Part shown: one piece after another, positions 35,122-43,575 of the stretch
Layout: every line of letters begins with the position of its first letter
How positions within the stretch are numbered: position 1 is the first letter of the stretch
Assembly (NCBI RefSeq): GCF_009618275.1
Contig: NZ_WIAD01000011.1
Location: 1 to 64,000, forward strand
DNA length: 64,000 nucleotides
Reading direction: 5' to 3'
From: Roseimaritima sediminicola
GTDB lineage: Bacteria; Planctomycetota; Planctomycetia; Pirellulales; Pirellulaceae
Translations under genes and position numbers: made by a program
The notes under the pieces: generated by a model
Told to the model about the DNA's origin: nothing
Database searches by the model: none
Seen by the model: only the letters and a program-made list of their open reading frames with translations

Positions 35122-36288
35122 CTATTCCCTACCGATCCTGATGCCTTCGCCTGGCTTCAACACCCGTTGCTTTGGTTTCATCCCATTTACTTGCCAGCGA
35201 CTTTGCGTCCGCCCTTCTAGCAGATAGTCTGACACGTCCCGATTCCAAACCAGTGGTAGCCGCATGCATCGAGCCCACAGATCGTCGTAGCCAACCGATT
35301 GATTTTCCAGTGACGCGTCAATAGTCCGCCGCATTCTGGTTAACGCCTCTCGCCGCAGTTGGTCGTAGTGCTGAGAGGGGGGAGTCGGCAGATCGGCAAA
35401 GAGAGGCATTTCGGCAGCCTTGCCGCTCCGTTTCTCAGCCTCTGCGCGAGCCGACTCCATGGTCTCCATCGCCTTTCGTTCAGCATCCTTGAACTTCGCA
35501 ACGCCCCGATGGTGCCGCGTCAAATAGATCAGATGAAAATGCGTGCGATTCTTCAGACCGTGCAGCACTTGAACAGCGCTGGCGTAAGCGAAGCCGCCTG
35601 CTTGCTGAAGGCGGGACATGTATCGCTCGACGATTGCCATGTCGCGATCCTTCTTTTCGATTCCGCTGAACCATTGGTGGACATCATCGATCCCAAACGT
35701 CTCGTCGAAAGTCGCGCGTACGTAATCGCGTTGATCTCCGATGAAGCGACGCACGTGTTCGGTCATTAGCATCACGACCGCCTCGCCCGGATCATGCTGG
35801 AGTAACGGCGTGATTGTTTTCAGAGGAAGCTTCCAGCCCTTGGGATCGATCAGAATGAAAGGGAAAGTGTCGCTGTCTTTGGAAATATAGTCGCAGATGT
35901 CATCAATGCAATCGGCGTAGTCGGCGTTGCGACTGGTGATTTCAATGCCGTCGGTGCGATCGATCCACTGCTGGAGCAACTCATAAGCAGCTTGGTCTTT
36001 CTCAACGAAAAATGCACGCAATTGGGGCGGTGTCCTGCCCATCGAAATGAGTTGAGAACACGCTGCCTTTAATTGCTGCGCTGCAATCGCAAACGACGTG
36101 TCGTTCAAGTCCTTGGAGCGGCTCTGCCACGGTCCGGAAAATGTGTCCACAAAAGTGATCGATTTCCACTTCTGTCCGATAATTGCCGCAAATGCAACCA
36201 AGTAATGCCGGAGAAGCTCGTGCTTCACACGCGTTTGTTCTCGCCCGAAGTACCACTCGTCTTCTTCTGGCGATCCAGCGTCGCTCAT
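35122..36288 (-). CDS. tcmP: Three-Cys-motif partner protein TcmP
   Basis: A 388-residue protein; its ATG overlaps the stop of the three-Cys protein by 4 nt (ATGA). EWYFGREQTRVKHELLRHYL and ITFVDTFSGPW are the conserved opening of the TcmP family, which occurs beside Gp37/Gp68-like three-Cys proteins. FVDTFSGPW, FFVEKDQAAYELL and FPFILIDPKGWKLP resemble motifs I, II and IV of class I methyltransferases, so I infer a Rossmann-type, possibly SAM-dependent, fold. Function is unknown. Its place between Mod and Res suggests a role in DNA modification or in control of restriction. Confidence 0.82.
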   Translation of the reverse strand: MSDAGSPEEDEWYFGREQTRVKHELLRHYLVAFAAIIGQKWKSITFVDTFSGPWQSRSKDLNDTSFAIAAQQLKAACSQLISMGRTPPQLRAFFVEKDQAAYELLQQWIDRTDGIEITSRNADYADCIDDICDYISKDSDTFPFILIDPKGWKLPLKTITPLLQHDPGEAVVMLMTEHVRRFIGDQRDYVRATFDETFGIDDVHQWFSGIEKKDRDMAIVERYMSRLQQAGGFAYASAVQVLHGLKNRTHFHLIYLTRHHRGVAKFKDAERKAMETMESARAEAEKRSGKAAEMPLFADLPTPPSQHYDQLRREALTRMRRTIDASLENQSVGYDDLWARCMRLPLVWNRDVSDYLLEGRTQSRWQVNGMKPKQRVLKPGEGIRIGRE

Positions 36289-37031
36289 CTTGCCCCCCTT
36301 ACTTCTTCGAATTCGGGGAAGTCATCGTGAGTTCGGCCATCCAGCTCGCGCCCATTCTTCTTCTTCTGGACGCCACCCCACTGCTTGAAGAAGAAGGGGA
36401 CGCCATCGCGCAGGCATTGGTCACGTATCTTTCGGACCCAATCAATCCGCATTTCCCGAGCACCTGGGCCGCTCTCGCCGCCCACAATCACCCAGTCGAT
36501 ACCACGCCAATCGATTTCGCCGAGATCTTCGAGAAGAGGTTCGACAGAGAGGAATTTGACGGCAGCGTTCGACGCCTTCAATTGGTCGATGCGCGGAAAT
36601 CCCTGCCGCCGGTTTTCGACGCTGGTTCCCCACCAGATGTGTCTCGCTTGAACAGCATCTGCCAAGCTCGCGTTCAGCATTTGACGCATCCGCTCCGCCC
36701 GCTTCGTCAGCACTTGGTAGGTGTGCCAGTTGGCGGAGAGCATCGTATCGACGACTTGGCGGATGAAATGGTCTGGAACGTCTTTGTGAAACAGATCGCT
36801 CATCGAGTTGACGAAGACCCGGCGAGGCCGCTTCCACCGTAGCGGCTCGTCGATCTTCTCCGGTACCAACCGCAGATCAAACCCCTGTTCGTAGGGGTGT
36901 CCCGGAACGCCGCGAAAGCGCTCTGCGAAGGTGCGTGCGTAGCAATGGGCGCAGCCCGAGGTGATCTCGGTGCAGCCGCGCACGGGATTCCACGTTGCGT
37001 CGGTCCATTCGATCGTTGAATTCTCGCTCAT
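36285..37031 (-). CDS. Three-Cys-motif Gp37/Gp68-like protein (DUF5131), radical-SAM-like
   Basis: A 248-residue protein from ATG 37031, with GGGAGG 8 nt upstream. STIEWTDATWNPVRGCTEITSGCAHCYA gives C20, C27 and C30, a CxxxxxxCxxC cluster, as in the phage Gp37/Gp68-like family. RRVFVNSMSDLFH, YQVLTKRAERM and VGGESGPGAREM are other family blocks. The fold is thought to be a divergent radical-SAM-like TIM barrel with an Fe-S cluster. Its obligate neighbour TcmP follows with a 4-nt overlap. The substrate is unknown; nucleic acid is a reasonable guess from the restriction context. Confidence 0.85.
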   Translation of the reverse strand: MSENSTIEWTDATWNPVRGCTEITSGCAHCYARTFAERFRGVPGHPYEQGFDLRLVPEKIDEPLRWKRPRRVFVNSMSDLFHKDVPDHFIRQVVDTMLSANWHTYQVLTKRAERMRQMLNASLADAVQARHIWWGTSVENRRQGFPRIDQLKASNAAVKFLSVEPLLEDLGEIDWRGIDWVIVGGESGPGAREMRIDWVRKIRDQCLRDGVPFFFKQWGGVQKKKNGRELDGRTHDDFPEFEEVRGAR

Positions 37032-37141
37032 GATTGATTCCTCCCGAATCTCTGATCCTACACCTGCCGCGGACACCTCTGGTCAGCGGACTTGGCAGTC
37101 CGTAGTTTTCCGACGAACTGCAAACTCCTGAGCTCACTCCG

Positions 37142-39007
37142 CTAGAGACTCTTCAACTGCGTTTGCGGAGACATCTGCTTGAAAATCTGCTCGACGTTAA
37201 TCTTAGCTGCGTCCGCATTGAAGCAATGGTCACGGAAGACTGCTCGTAGAGGTTGTCGAGCAGCGATGGTCTTCACAAGGGACTCAGGGACGTCGGCGGC
37301 GAAGCATGCGATTAGGTCAGGTGATGCGTGTGGCGAATCGTTGACGAAATAGACTTCGCGGCCGTCGCGCACTTCAGACCTAATCGGCAAGCCCAAATCA
37401 ACGCCGCAATCCAGCAGGACTTGAAAGAGCAAGTCTTCGCCCAAGCGATCCGGCTTAATGTTATCTACCAACCCACCCAACATCGCTTGCGACGTGTCGG
37501 CGGGCGAGTAGTAAACGTCTTTCATGTTAGACGAGGCGATTTTGAGGACGCGGAAGCCAAGGTCTCGATCCTGTGCAAGAAGGTTTTGTTCAACGGCAAT
37601 CTGCTTGGTTGCCCTGCGAATGCGTTCTTTAGCTATGTCCGCGATGGTGCTGAAGCCGAGCGCAAACGCATTTGACTTCGGGTCACATATTTCGGGCACT
37701 TGCACCGCGATCCAGCGACGGTTCCCCGAATCTTCCGCATTAATCTCGTGTACAGCGTGGATCGTTGTGCCTGAACCGGCGAAAAAGTCGAGGACCAATT
37801 CATCTTCCGCAACGGTGAAACGAATTATGTCGCACATCAGCTTCAAGCTTTTCGGATTCTGAAAGACTTTTCCTCCCATAAGTTTCTCCAGCGTCTGAGT
37901 ATTTTCTTGCGCATCGTACAAGCCCAGCCACGACTTGACCGGGGTGTTCGGATTGGCAAACTCATTGAGATATTCCTTTTTCCGCACTTGACCATCTGCG
38001 CTAGCTGGAAAAATTAGCACTCGCTCATTTGCCAATCGTTTCATTTCGCCATCGCTGTGCGCCCACGTGTCGCGAAAGATTCTTCCGGTATCGGGGTCTT
38101 CTACATCAAATGCTTCCGTTGCGTCCTTGGTCGTGGATTTGCAATTGGTGTTTCGCCAGGGGCCGCGGGGATCGTCGTCAGGATTCGAAAAAGAGTCTTC
38201 GCTTCGCTCGATGCCGCGGAACGAAAATTTGGCGGACTTCTGGTAACAGAGAATGTACTCGTGGACACTCACGACCATGTTCGCTGGTGGAACCCCTTTA
38301 GCGGCAGCCTTTTTTTGATACGCAAAGCACTCGACAAAATTTTCGCGTCCGAATAATTCGTTGCAGGCCGTCCATAGATTGTAGATTTCGTTTTCGTCTA
38401 TGGAGATCATTAGGACGCCCTCGTCCTTCAATAGCCTGTAGGCGACTCGCAGACGGGCAACCATCATTGACAGCCAATCCGAATGGAACCGACCGTTGCT
38501 TTCTGTATTTAGAACAAGCCTTTCCCCCTCCTCGTTGGTCTGCAAGGATCGCTGAGCATAAGTCCGGTTATCTGTGGCAAACGAATCGTTGTAAACGAAA
38601 TCGCGACCTGTGTTATACGGCGGGTCGATGTAGATCATCTTGACCTTGCCGAGGTAGGTTTCCTGCAAGAGTTTCAAGGCTTCTAAGTTATCGCCTTCGA
38701 TGAACAGGTTTTGCGTGCTGTCGAAGTCGATGCTTTCTTCGCGGCACGGACGCAGCGTCTTGGCGATCGGGGCGTTGGCCGCCAGAATCGCTTCTCGCTT
38801 GCCGGGCCAGTTGAGGTGATAGCGCTCTAGCGGTCCTTCGACAATCTCGTCCGACAATTCTTGACGCAGTAGATCGAAGTCGATCTTGTGGGTGACTTGG
38901 CCGTCCGCGCCCGAAGCTTCGATGACGCAGTTCGGGAACAGTTCGGCGATCTTTTCAATATTGCCAGCGACCAAGTCCGGGGAGTGCATCTTCAGTTTCT
39001 CAACCAT
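37142..39007 (-). CDS. Type III site-specific DNA methyltransferase (Mod)
   Basis: A 621-residue protein; ATG 39007 has AGGAAG just upstream and overlaps the end of the DUF4391 gene by 8 nt. DPPYNTG at 128-134 is catalytic motif IV and DFFAGSGTT at 407-415 is the SAM-binding motif I. The order IV before I marks a beta-class amino-methyltransferase, as in type III Mod (N6-adenine or N4-cytosine). Between them lies a variable target-recognition region (about 225-375). Mod proteins set both methylation and sequence specificity. The recognition sequence cannot be read here. The C-terminus (FRDHCFNADAAKINVEQIFKQM) is typical of the family. Confidence 0.93.
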   Translation of the reverse strand: MVEKLKMHSPDLVAGNIEKIAELFPNCVIEASGADGQVTHKIDFDLLRQELSDEIVEGPLERYHLNWPGKREAILAANAPIAKTLRPCREESIDFDSTQNLFIEGDNLEALKLLQETYLGKVKMIYIDPPYNTGRDFVYNDSFATDNRTYAQRSLQTNEEGERLVLNTESNGRFHSDWLSMMVARLRVAYRLLKDEGVLMISIDENEIYNLWTACNELFGRENFVECFAYQKKAAAKGVPPANMVVSVHEYILCYQKSAKFSFRGIERSEDSFSNPDDDPRGPWRNTNCKSTTKDATEAFDVEDPDTGRIFRDTWAHSDGEMKRLANERVLIFPASADGQVRKKEYLNEFANPNTPVKSWLGLYDAQENTQTLEKLMGGKVFQNPKSLKLMCDIIRFTVAEDELVLDFFAGSGTTIHAVHEINAEDSGNRRWIAVQVPEICDPKSNAFALGFSTIADIAKERIRRATKQIAVEQNLLAQDRDLGFRVLKIASSNMKDVYYSPADTSQAMLGGLVDNIKPDRLGEDLLFQVLLDCGVDLGLPIRSEVRDGREVYFVNDSPHASPDLIACFAADVPESLVKTIAARQPLRAVFRDHCFNADAAKINVEQIFKQMSPQTQLKSL

Positions 39008-39695
39008 CGGCTTCCTGCGGTTTCGTTCGGGTAAGTGCTTGGATTTGTTCGTTGATCTTTCGTAGCTGACCGTTCAAATCAACTTTGCGATTGAACTGTT
39101 TTTCGGTATTCATCTTCTTGGCAATTCGCTCAGCTTCCCGCCGTGCCGCCAGCACTTCGGCATGCCGTTCAACATGAAGCTTCAGCGACTCACCTTCGCG
39201 ATCGGGAATGTCGATCATTCCTCGGAAGATAGCGGAGTACAACTTGCTCAAGTTCAGCGTGACTGGAAGAGGCGAACGGTCGCTCTTCCGAGGCTGCCAG
39301 CTTGTCGAGACGTAGTGACTGATGACTTTCGCCGACTTATCCGCCTCGCTAGGTCGCTTGAATGCAGCCATCTGGCAAGTACGATCGTCCGAATGAATCT
39401 CGTGAATTGTCGGATTAGGAATTGCACGATCGATCGCCTGCAAAATCGCTTCGTCCAATTCGGCGGTCTTTGCCTCGATCTGAATGACTTCGATCTCTGG
39501 AACCTCTGGCGTGGAGGGGATGTTCAGCGTTTCGGTCGCCAGCTTGTATTGCCAGGTCATTCGGCTGACCTGCTCAGTGAAGAGCTGTTTCAGCTTTCGA
39601 TTGTTGCGTGCTCCCGCGTAGAAACGCTCTTTGTTCAGTACGCGACCGAAGTGTGCTTGCTTAGGCCAAGCGAATAGCTTTTGGGCTGCGTCCAT
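39000..39695 (-). CDS. DUF4391 protein
   Basis: A 231-residue protein from ATG 39695, only 2 nt after the helicase stop. FAWPKQAHFGRVLNKERFY, LKQLFTEQVSRMTWQYKLATETLNIPST and ISHYVSTSWQP are the conserved blocks of DUF4391. The C-terminal 60 residues are a charged coiled-coil-like helix (AARREAERIAKKMNTEKQ). Members commonly sit between an SNF2-type helicase and a Mod gene, as here. The function is not known; an adaptor between helicase and methyltransferase is a plausible inference. Confidence 0.85.
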   Translation of the reverse strand: MDAAQKLFAWPKQAHFGRVLNKERFYAGARNNRKLKQLFTEQVSRMTWQYKLATETLNIPSTPEVPEIEVIQIEAKTAELDEAILQAIDRAIPNPTIHEIHSDDRTCQMAAFKRPSEADKSAKVISHYVSTSWQPRKSDRSPLPVTLNLSKLYSAIFRGMIDIPDREGESLKLHVERHAEVLAARREAERIAKKMNTEKQFNRKVDLNGQLRKINEQIQALTRTKPQEADG

Positions 39696-39697
39696 CG

Positions 39698-42600
39698 TCA
39701 GGCATCTCCTTTCGGATCGAAGATGACCAAGAAGGTGATCAGCTCAAAGTCGTCTAACCCTTTGATGTCGCCAACGAGGGCCGTGGTCGGTCCTCCGCTG
39801 AAGAGGCTATCGACATCGGATTGCTGTTTGCGATCGATGATGCTGTTGATCGCCACGTCCAATAGATCGCTGTAAAACTTCATGTTGCGCCCATCGACTG
39901 TGGCGTTGTTGAAGGCCCAGCAGACCTCCTCCACATGTTCACGGCGTCCTTTGCAAGCTGCCCTCGCGAGGTCGAGCAGCCGCTTGACTTCGGTGTGGTC
40001 AATCACGACGGCACCGTCGCTTGCCACGTAGACCAGATAGTAAGGATGCAGGCGGTTGTTTCCGTTGATATTCACGTCCGGCGACCGGTTCCGGAGCGTA
40101 AAGATCACTCCCGGCTGTAGTCCCAGTTTTGGATCCGCAGGTACAACGCTGTGCATGCCGTTCGGGACGTTGGCCAGATCGCCCGTTTGCTTGACGTACG
40201 CCAACAAGTCCATCCGGAAGTCATTCAAACCGAGGTCCGTGATCGAGACTCCGGTTTTGACATCTTCCATTTCGATGACTTCTTCCTGCAGCCGCCGCAG
40301 TTGCTCTTTGCGGTAGGCGATCTCATTGTTTGCTGCTGAATCGTGGAGCAGGACGTTGTCGTCACCAGTCGCGGTCATGTCGGCGATGACCATGCGGTTT
40401 TCGACTCGTTCTTTCAGGTTGATGTAGTCATCCAGCGTGATGTCGGGCCAGTAATTTACCAACTGAATCGATTGGTTGGGCGAGCCGATGCGGTCGACAC
40501 GACCAAACCGCTGAACGATCCGCACCGGATTCCAATGGATGTCGTAATTGACCACACAATCACAGTCCTGCAGGTTCTGTCCTTCCGAAATACAGTCGGT
40601 GCCGATCAACACATCGATCTCGGCGGGTTCTTCCGGCAAGACGATCGCTTTCTCCTTGGATCGTGGAGAAAAGAGCGTGAGCAGCGATTGAAAGTCGTAC
40701 CTTTTTGGGCGGCCGTTGTTATCGACGATCGTACTGTGTGGCGGAAACGTGCCCGAGACCGACGCGGTGTGTCCGCCGTGATGGTCGACGGTTCCGGCCT
40801 GCTCATCCGCCAGTGCGGCGACGGCCGGAGCGACGTGTTCGTACAGGTACTCAGCGGTATCGGCAAAGGCTGTGAAAATGAGAACTTTGCGATTCTCGGC
40901 ATTGAACGGCGACTGGAATTTGTCTTTCAAATAGCCGAGCAAGTGTTGCAGTTTGGAATCGTCCCGTGGCGTGACCTTGTTCATCTCGACTAGCAAGGCT
41001 CCGATAACCTTCAGATCGCGCTCGAGATCGGCTCGCCACGAGGGAAGATCCATGTCCTCCAGCCGAATCTGAACTTTCCCGGTGGTGACGGCATCAGGAT
41101 CCAGCACGTCGTCCTCATCCCAGTCTCCGTACGAAGCACCGGCATCAGCGACCTTGATACTGATACCAGTCCGTTGGAATTCGTCGATCTTCTCAAGCAA
41201 CGAGTGGTGGTTCGCCTGAAGTTTGGAGAGCGTGATGCGAAACGCCTCGATACTGCTTTCCAGACGCTTGAGCAGATTGACCGTCATCAAGTTTTGCAAG
41301 CTGCGTTCGCGGTCCAGCTGCCGAAAGCGATTGCCGCTTTCGAATTTGGTGTCGTATTGCTCGGCGTAGAAAGGCAGCCTGCTTGGGTGGATGTAAGCAA
41401 CCGGAGCGTAGACCGCCAGCGACAGCGACGCCAGCGAATTGTAGATCTCGTTCAGCGAAGGAACATCGGCTCGAGCTGTGAGCGGGCAACGGAACGATTT
41501 CGGCGGAAGTCGCCGCGGGAAGGTTCCGACTTCTGCCGTGTCGTAGAACGTTTGGATGTGCTTCCGCGAGCGGGCGATGGTGACACTGTCCAGCAGCTTG
41601 AAGAAATCAAAGTCGAGGCTCTTCAAAATTGCTTCGCTTGTCCGCTCATTCGCCGGCAGTTTCGTCCACGCATTGAACGCTGCCTGGGCGCGGCGGAAGA
41701 TTTCGCTAACGTCGTGAGCTGTGTCGAGTTTGCGATTGATCGCTTCTTGGTCGCCTTCGTAGGCGAGGGCCAGCTGGTTTTTCAGATCGTTGAACCGATT
41801 GTTCACCGGTGTCGCTGACAACATCAGCACTTTGGTTTGCACGCCGGCTCGAATCACGGCGTTCATCAGCCGATCGTAGCGAGTTTCCTTTTCTGCGTAG
41901 GCGTCCGCATTGCGAAAGTTGTGAGACTCGTCGATCACAACCAGGTCGTAGTTGCCCCAATTGATTTGGTCGAGGCGAGTCCCGAAAGATTCGCCACGCG
42001 TTCGCTGAAGATCGGTATGGCACAAGACGTCGTAGTTGAAGCGATCCTTGGCGAAGAGGTTCGTTTTGAGGTTTCGATTGAATGTCAGCCAGTTGTCTGC
42101 CAGCTTCTTCGGACAGAGGACGAGCACGCTGCGGTTGCGAAGCTCGTAGTACTTGATGACGGCCAAGGCGGTGAAAGTCTTACCAAGGCCCACGCTGTCG
42201 GCGAGGATGCAACCGTTGAACGTTTCGAGCTTGTTGATGATTCCGGTCGCCGCGTCTCGTTGGAAGTTGAACAACTTGTTCCAAACCAACGTGTCGAGGT
42301 AACCCGTCATGTCGTTCGGCAGCGTGTCGCCAGAAACGTCTTCGAGAAACTCGTTGAAAATGTTGTACAGCATCTGGAAGTAGATGCGTTCTGGAGCGTT
42401 CTCCTGGTAGATCGAAGCGATGTGGTCGCACAGGTTGTCGGTAACCTCGTCGATGCGGTCTTCGTCGTCCCAGATCTGGTCGAACAGCATTAGGTAGTTT
42501 TGCGTGATCGGCGCGTCGCTGGATTTGTGGACGAAGTTGGAAATGGCGTCGCCTTTCTGGTAACCCAGATCCACTGCCGTAAATCCATGCAACGGCATAT

Positions 42601-43036
42601 ACACGGTCGCTCCCTGTTGATCTCCGCTCGCCGGCGATACGCAAGCAAATTGCTGCATAGGCGCTTTCGTGCGATTTGATCGGAATCGAGCTTTGCGTCG
42701 CATCCACTCGGCACACTCTTTGGCGATCGCCCGCTGTGTCAGCTTGTTTTTTAGCTGAATCTCAAACTCAGTTCCGTAGAGACTACGTTCGCGTTCGGCC
42801 TTTGGAATGAAGTACTCGCGAGCAACCTTCTTTCCGCTGTCGGTCACCTCGTGTGGTACAAAGGTCGGCGAGGTAAAAATGAATTGAAGCGACTCGAGCT
42901 GTTCCAATTCCGAACGCAGAGCTTGGAACGCGTAAATCGAAAAGCACGACGCGGCAATCTTGAGCCTTGCCCCCGGACGGATTGCCCGACGCAGTTCGTC
43001 ACCGAAAAGCGTGTTGATGTTATCGATCAACTCCAT
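39698..43036 (-). CDS. SNF2-family helicase with PLD-like N-terminal domain
   Basis: A 1112-residue protein, first gene of the minus-strand operon. Residues 1-60 (LKIAASCFSIYAFQALRSEL) resemble the PLD-like N-terminal domain found in some SNF2 helicases but lack a catalytic HKD. Motifs: LADSVGLGKT ending at 287 (I), DESHNFRN at 369-376 (II), LSATPVNNRFNDL from 406 (III), then GTDCISEGQNLQDCDCVVNYD and WNPVRIVQRFGRVDRIGS (V and VI). It should be an ATP-driven double-stranded DNA translocase. With DUF4391, Mod and Res downstream it forms a helicase-plus-type-III-restriction operon. Confidence 0.9.
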   Translation of the reverse strand: MELIDNINTLFGDELRRAIRPGARLKIAASCFSIYAFQALRSELEQLESLQFIFTSPTFVPHEVTDSGKKVAREYFIPKAERERSLYGTEFEIQLKNKLTQRAIAKECAEWMRRKARFRSNRTKAPMQQFACVSPASGDQQGATVYMPLHGFTAVDLGYQKGDAISNFVHKSSDAPITQNYLMLFDQIWDDEDRIDEVTDNLCDHIASIYQENAPERIYFQMLYNIFNEFLEDVSGDTLPNDMTGYLDTLVWNKLFNFQRDAATGIINKLETFNGCILADSVGLGKTFTALAVIKYYELRNRSVLVLCPKKLADNWLTFNRNLKTNLFAKDRFNYDVLCHTDLQRTRGESFGTRLDQINWGNYDLVVIDESHNFRNADAYAEKETRYDRLMNAVIRAGVQTKVLMLSATPVNNRFNDLKNQLALAYEGDQEAINRKLDTAHDVSEIFRRAQAAFNAWTKLPANERTSEAILKSLDFDFFKLLDSVTIARSRKHIQTFYDTAEVGTFPRRLPPKSFRCPLTARADVPSLNEIYNSLASLSLAVYAPVAYIHPSRLPFYAEQYDTKFESGNRFRQLDRERSLQNLMTVNLLKRLESSIEAFRITLSKLQANHHSLLEKIDEFQRTGISIKVADAGASYGDWDEDDVLDPDAVTTGKVQIRLEDMDLPSWRADLERDLKVIGALLVEMNKVTPRDDSKLQHLLGYLKDKFQSPFNAENRKVLIFTAFADTAEYLYEHVAPAVAALADEQAGTVDHHGGHTASVSGTFPPHSTIVDNNGRPKRYDFQSLLTLFSPRSKEKAIVLPEEPAEIDVLIGTDCISEGQNLQDCDCVVNYDIHWNPVRIVQRFGRVDRIGSPNQSIQLVNYWPDITLDDYINLKERVENRMVIADMTATGDDNVLLHDSAANNEIAYRKEQLRRLQEEVIEMEDVKTGVSITDLGLNDFRMDLLAYVKQTGDLANVPNGMHSVVPADPKLGLQPGVIFTLRNRSPDVNINGNNRLHPYYLVYVASDGAVVIDHTEVKRLLDLARAACKGRREHVEEVCWAFNNATVDGRNMKFYSDLLDVAINSIIDRKQQSDVDSLFSGGPTTALVGDIKGLDDFELITFLVIFDPKGDA

Positions 43037-43207
43037 GGGATTCCGTCTTTTTCTACCGAGCAGTTATTGCCGCGTTCACGATGCATCTCTTTTGGCAGCA
43101 CAGCGGCAGTTGTGTCGCTGCATGTTGACCCAAAAGTGCAAGTAGCTTACGCTGCTGCAACGCGCCGCACAATCAGGGGGTGCGTTTTCCACGTGGGGAG
43201 CGAACCC
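43037..43207. promoter_or_regulatory. Divergent promoter region between the restriction operon and XRE-mrr
   Basis: A 171-bp gap separates the helicase start (minus strand) from the XRE start (plus strand). It should hold both promoters. AAGTGCAAGTAGCTTACGC near 43133-43151 contains a short imperfect inverted motif that could be an operator for the adjacent XRE protein. No clear -35/-10 pair was picked out by eye. Confidence 0.4.
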
Positions 43208-43537
43208 ATGCAGTTTGGCGAACGAGTGCGAGAGCTACGTGTTCAGCAAGGGCTGACCCAACAAACCGTGGCCGACCGGATGAGCGTAAGTGTTTCGTAC
43301 ATCAGCAAGGTCGAGAACGGAAAGCTGCACTTCGGTGATTACCCGTCGGAGAAATTCATCCATAAGTTGGCAGATGAATTGAAGGCTGACGAAGACGAGC
43401 TGCTGCTGTTGGCCGACAAGGTACCGGCTTCGATCCGAAGCCGTATTCGCCAAAACCCTGAACTCTTCCGACGACTCGCGCAGATGGATCGACGCTCACT
43501 GAAAGCTCTAGAAAAGTCGCTCGTCAGTAACAAGTAG
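43208..43537 (+). CDS. XRE-family transcriptional regulator
   Basis: A 109-residue protein. ATG 43208 is chosen because GGGGAG precedes it and the family N-terminus starts there (MQFGERVRELRVQQGLTQQT). TQQTVADRMSVSVSYISKVENGK is a Cro/C1-type helix-turn-helix. The C-terminal half (ADEDELLLLADKVPASIRSRIRQNPELFRRLAQM) is typical of XRE controllers of restriction and toxin loci. It is divergent from the helicase-Mod-Res operon and 38 bp upstream of mrr, so it probably controls both. Confidence 0.9.
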   Translation: MQFGERVRELRVQQGLTQQTVADRMSVSVSYISKVENGKLHFGDYPSEKFIHKLADELKADEDELLLLADKVPASIRSRIRQNPELFRRLAQMDRRSLKALEKSLVSNK

Positions 43538-43575
43538 CTGCTCCCCCGCCAGTCTTTTACCTGCCAAGTGATTCG

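Noticed and set aside
42851-43207. Extended N-terminus of the XRE regulator
   Set aside because: The open frame begins inside the divergent helicase gene; the helix-turn-helix family start and the ribosome-binding site both point to ATG 43208.
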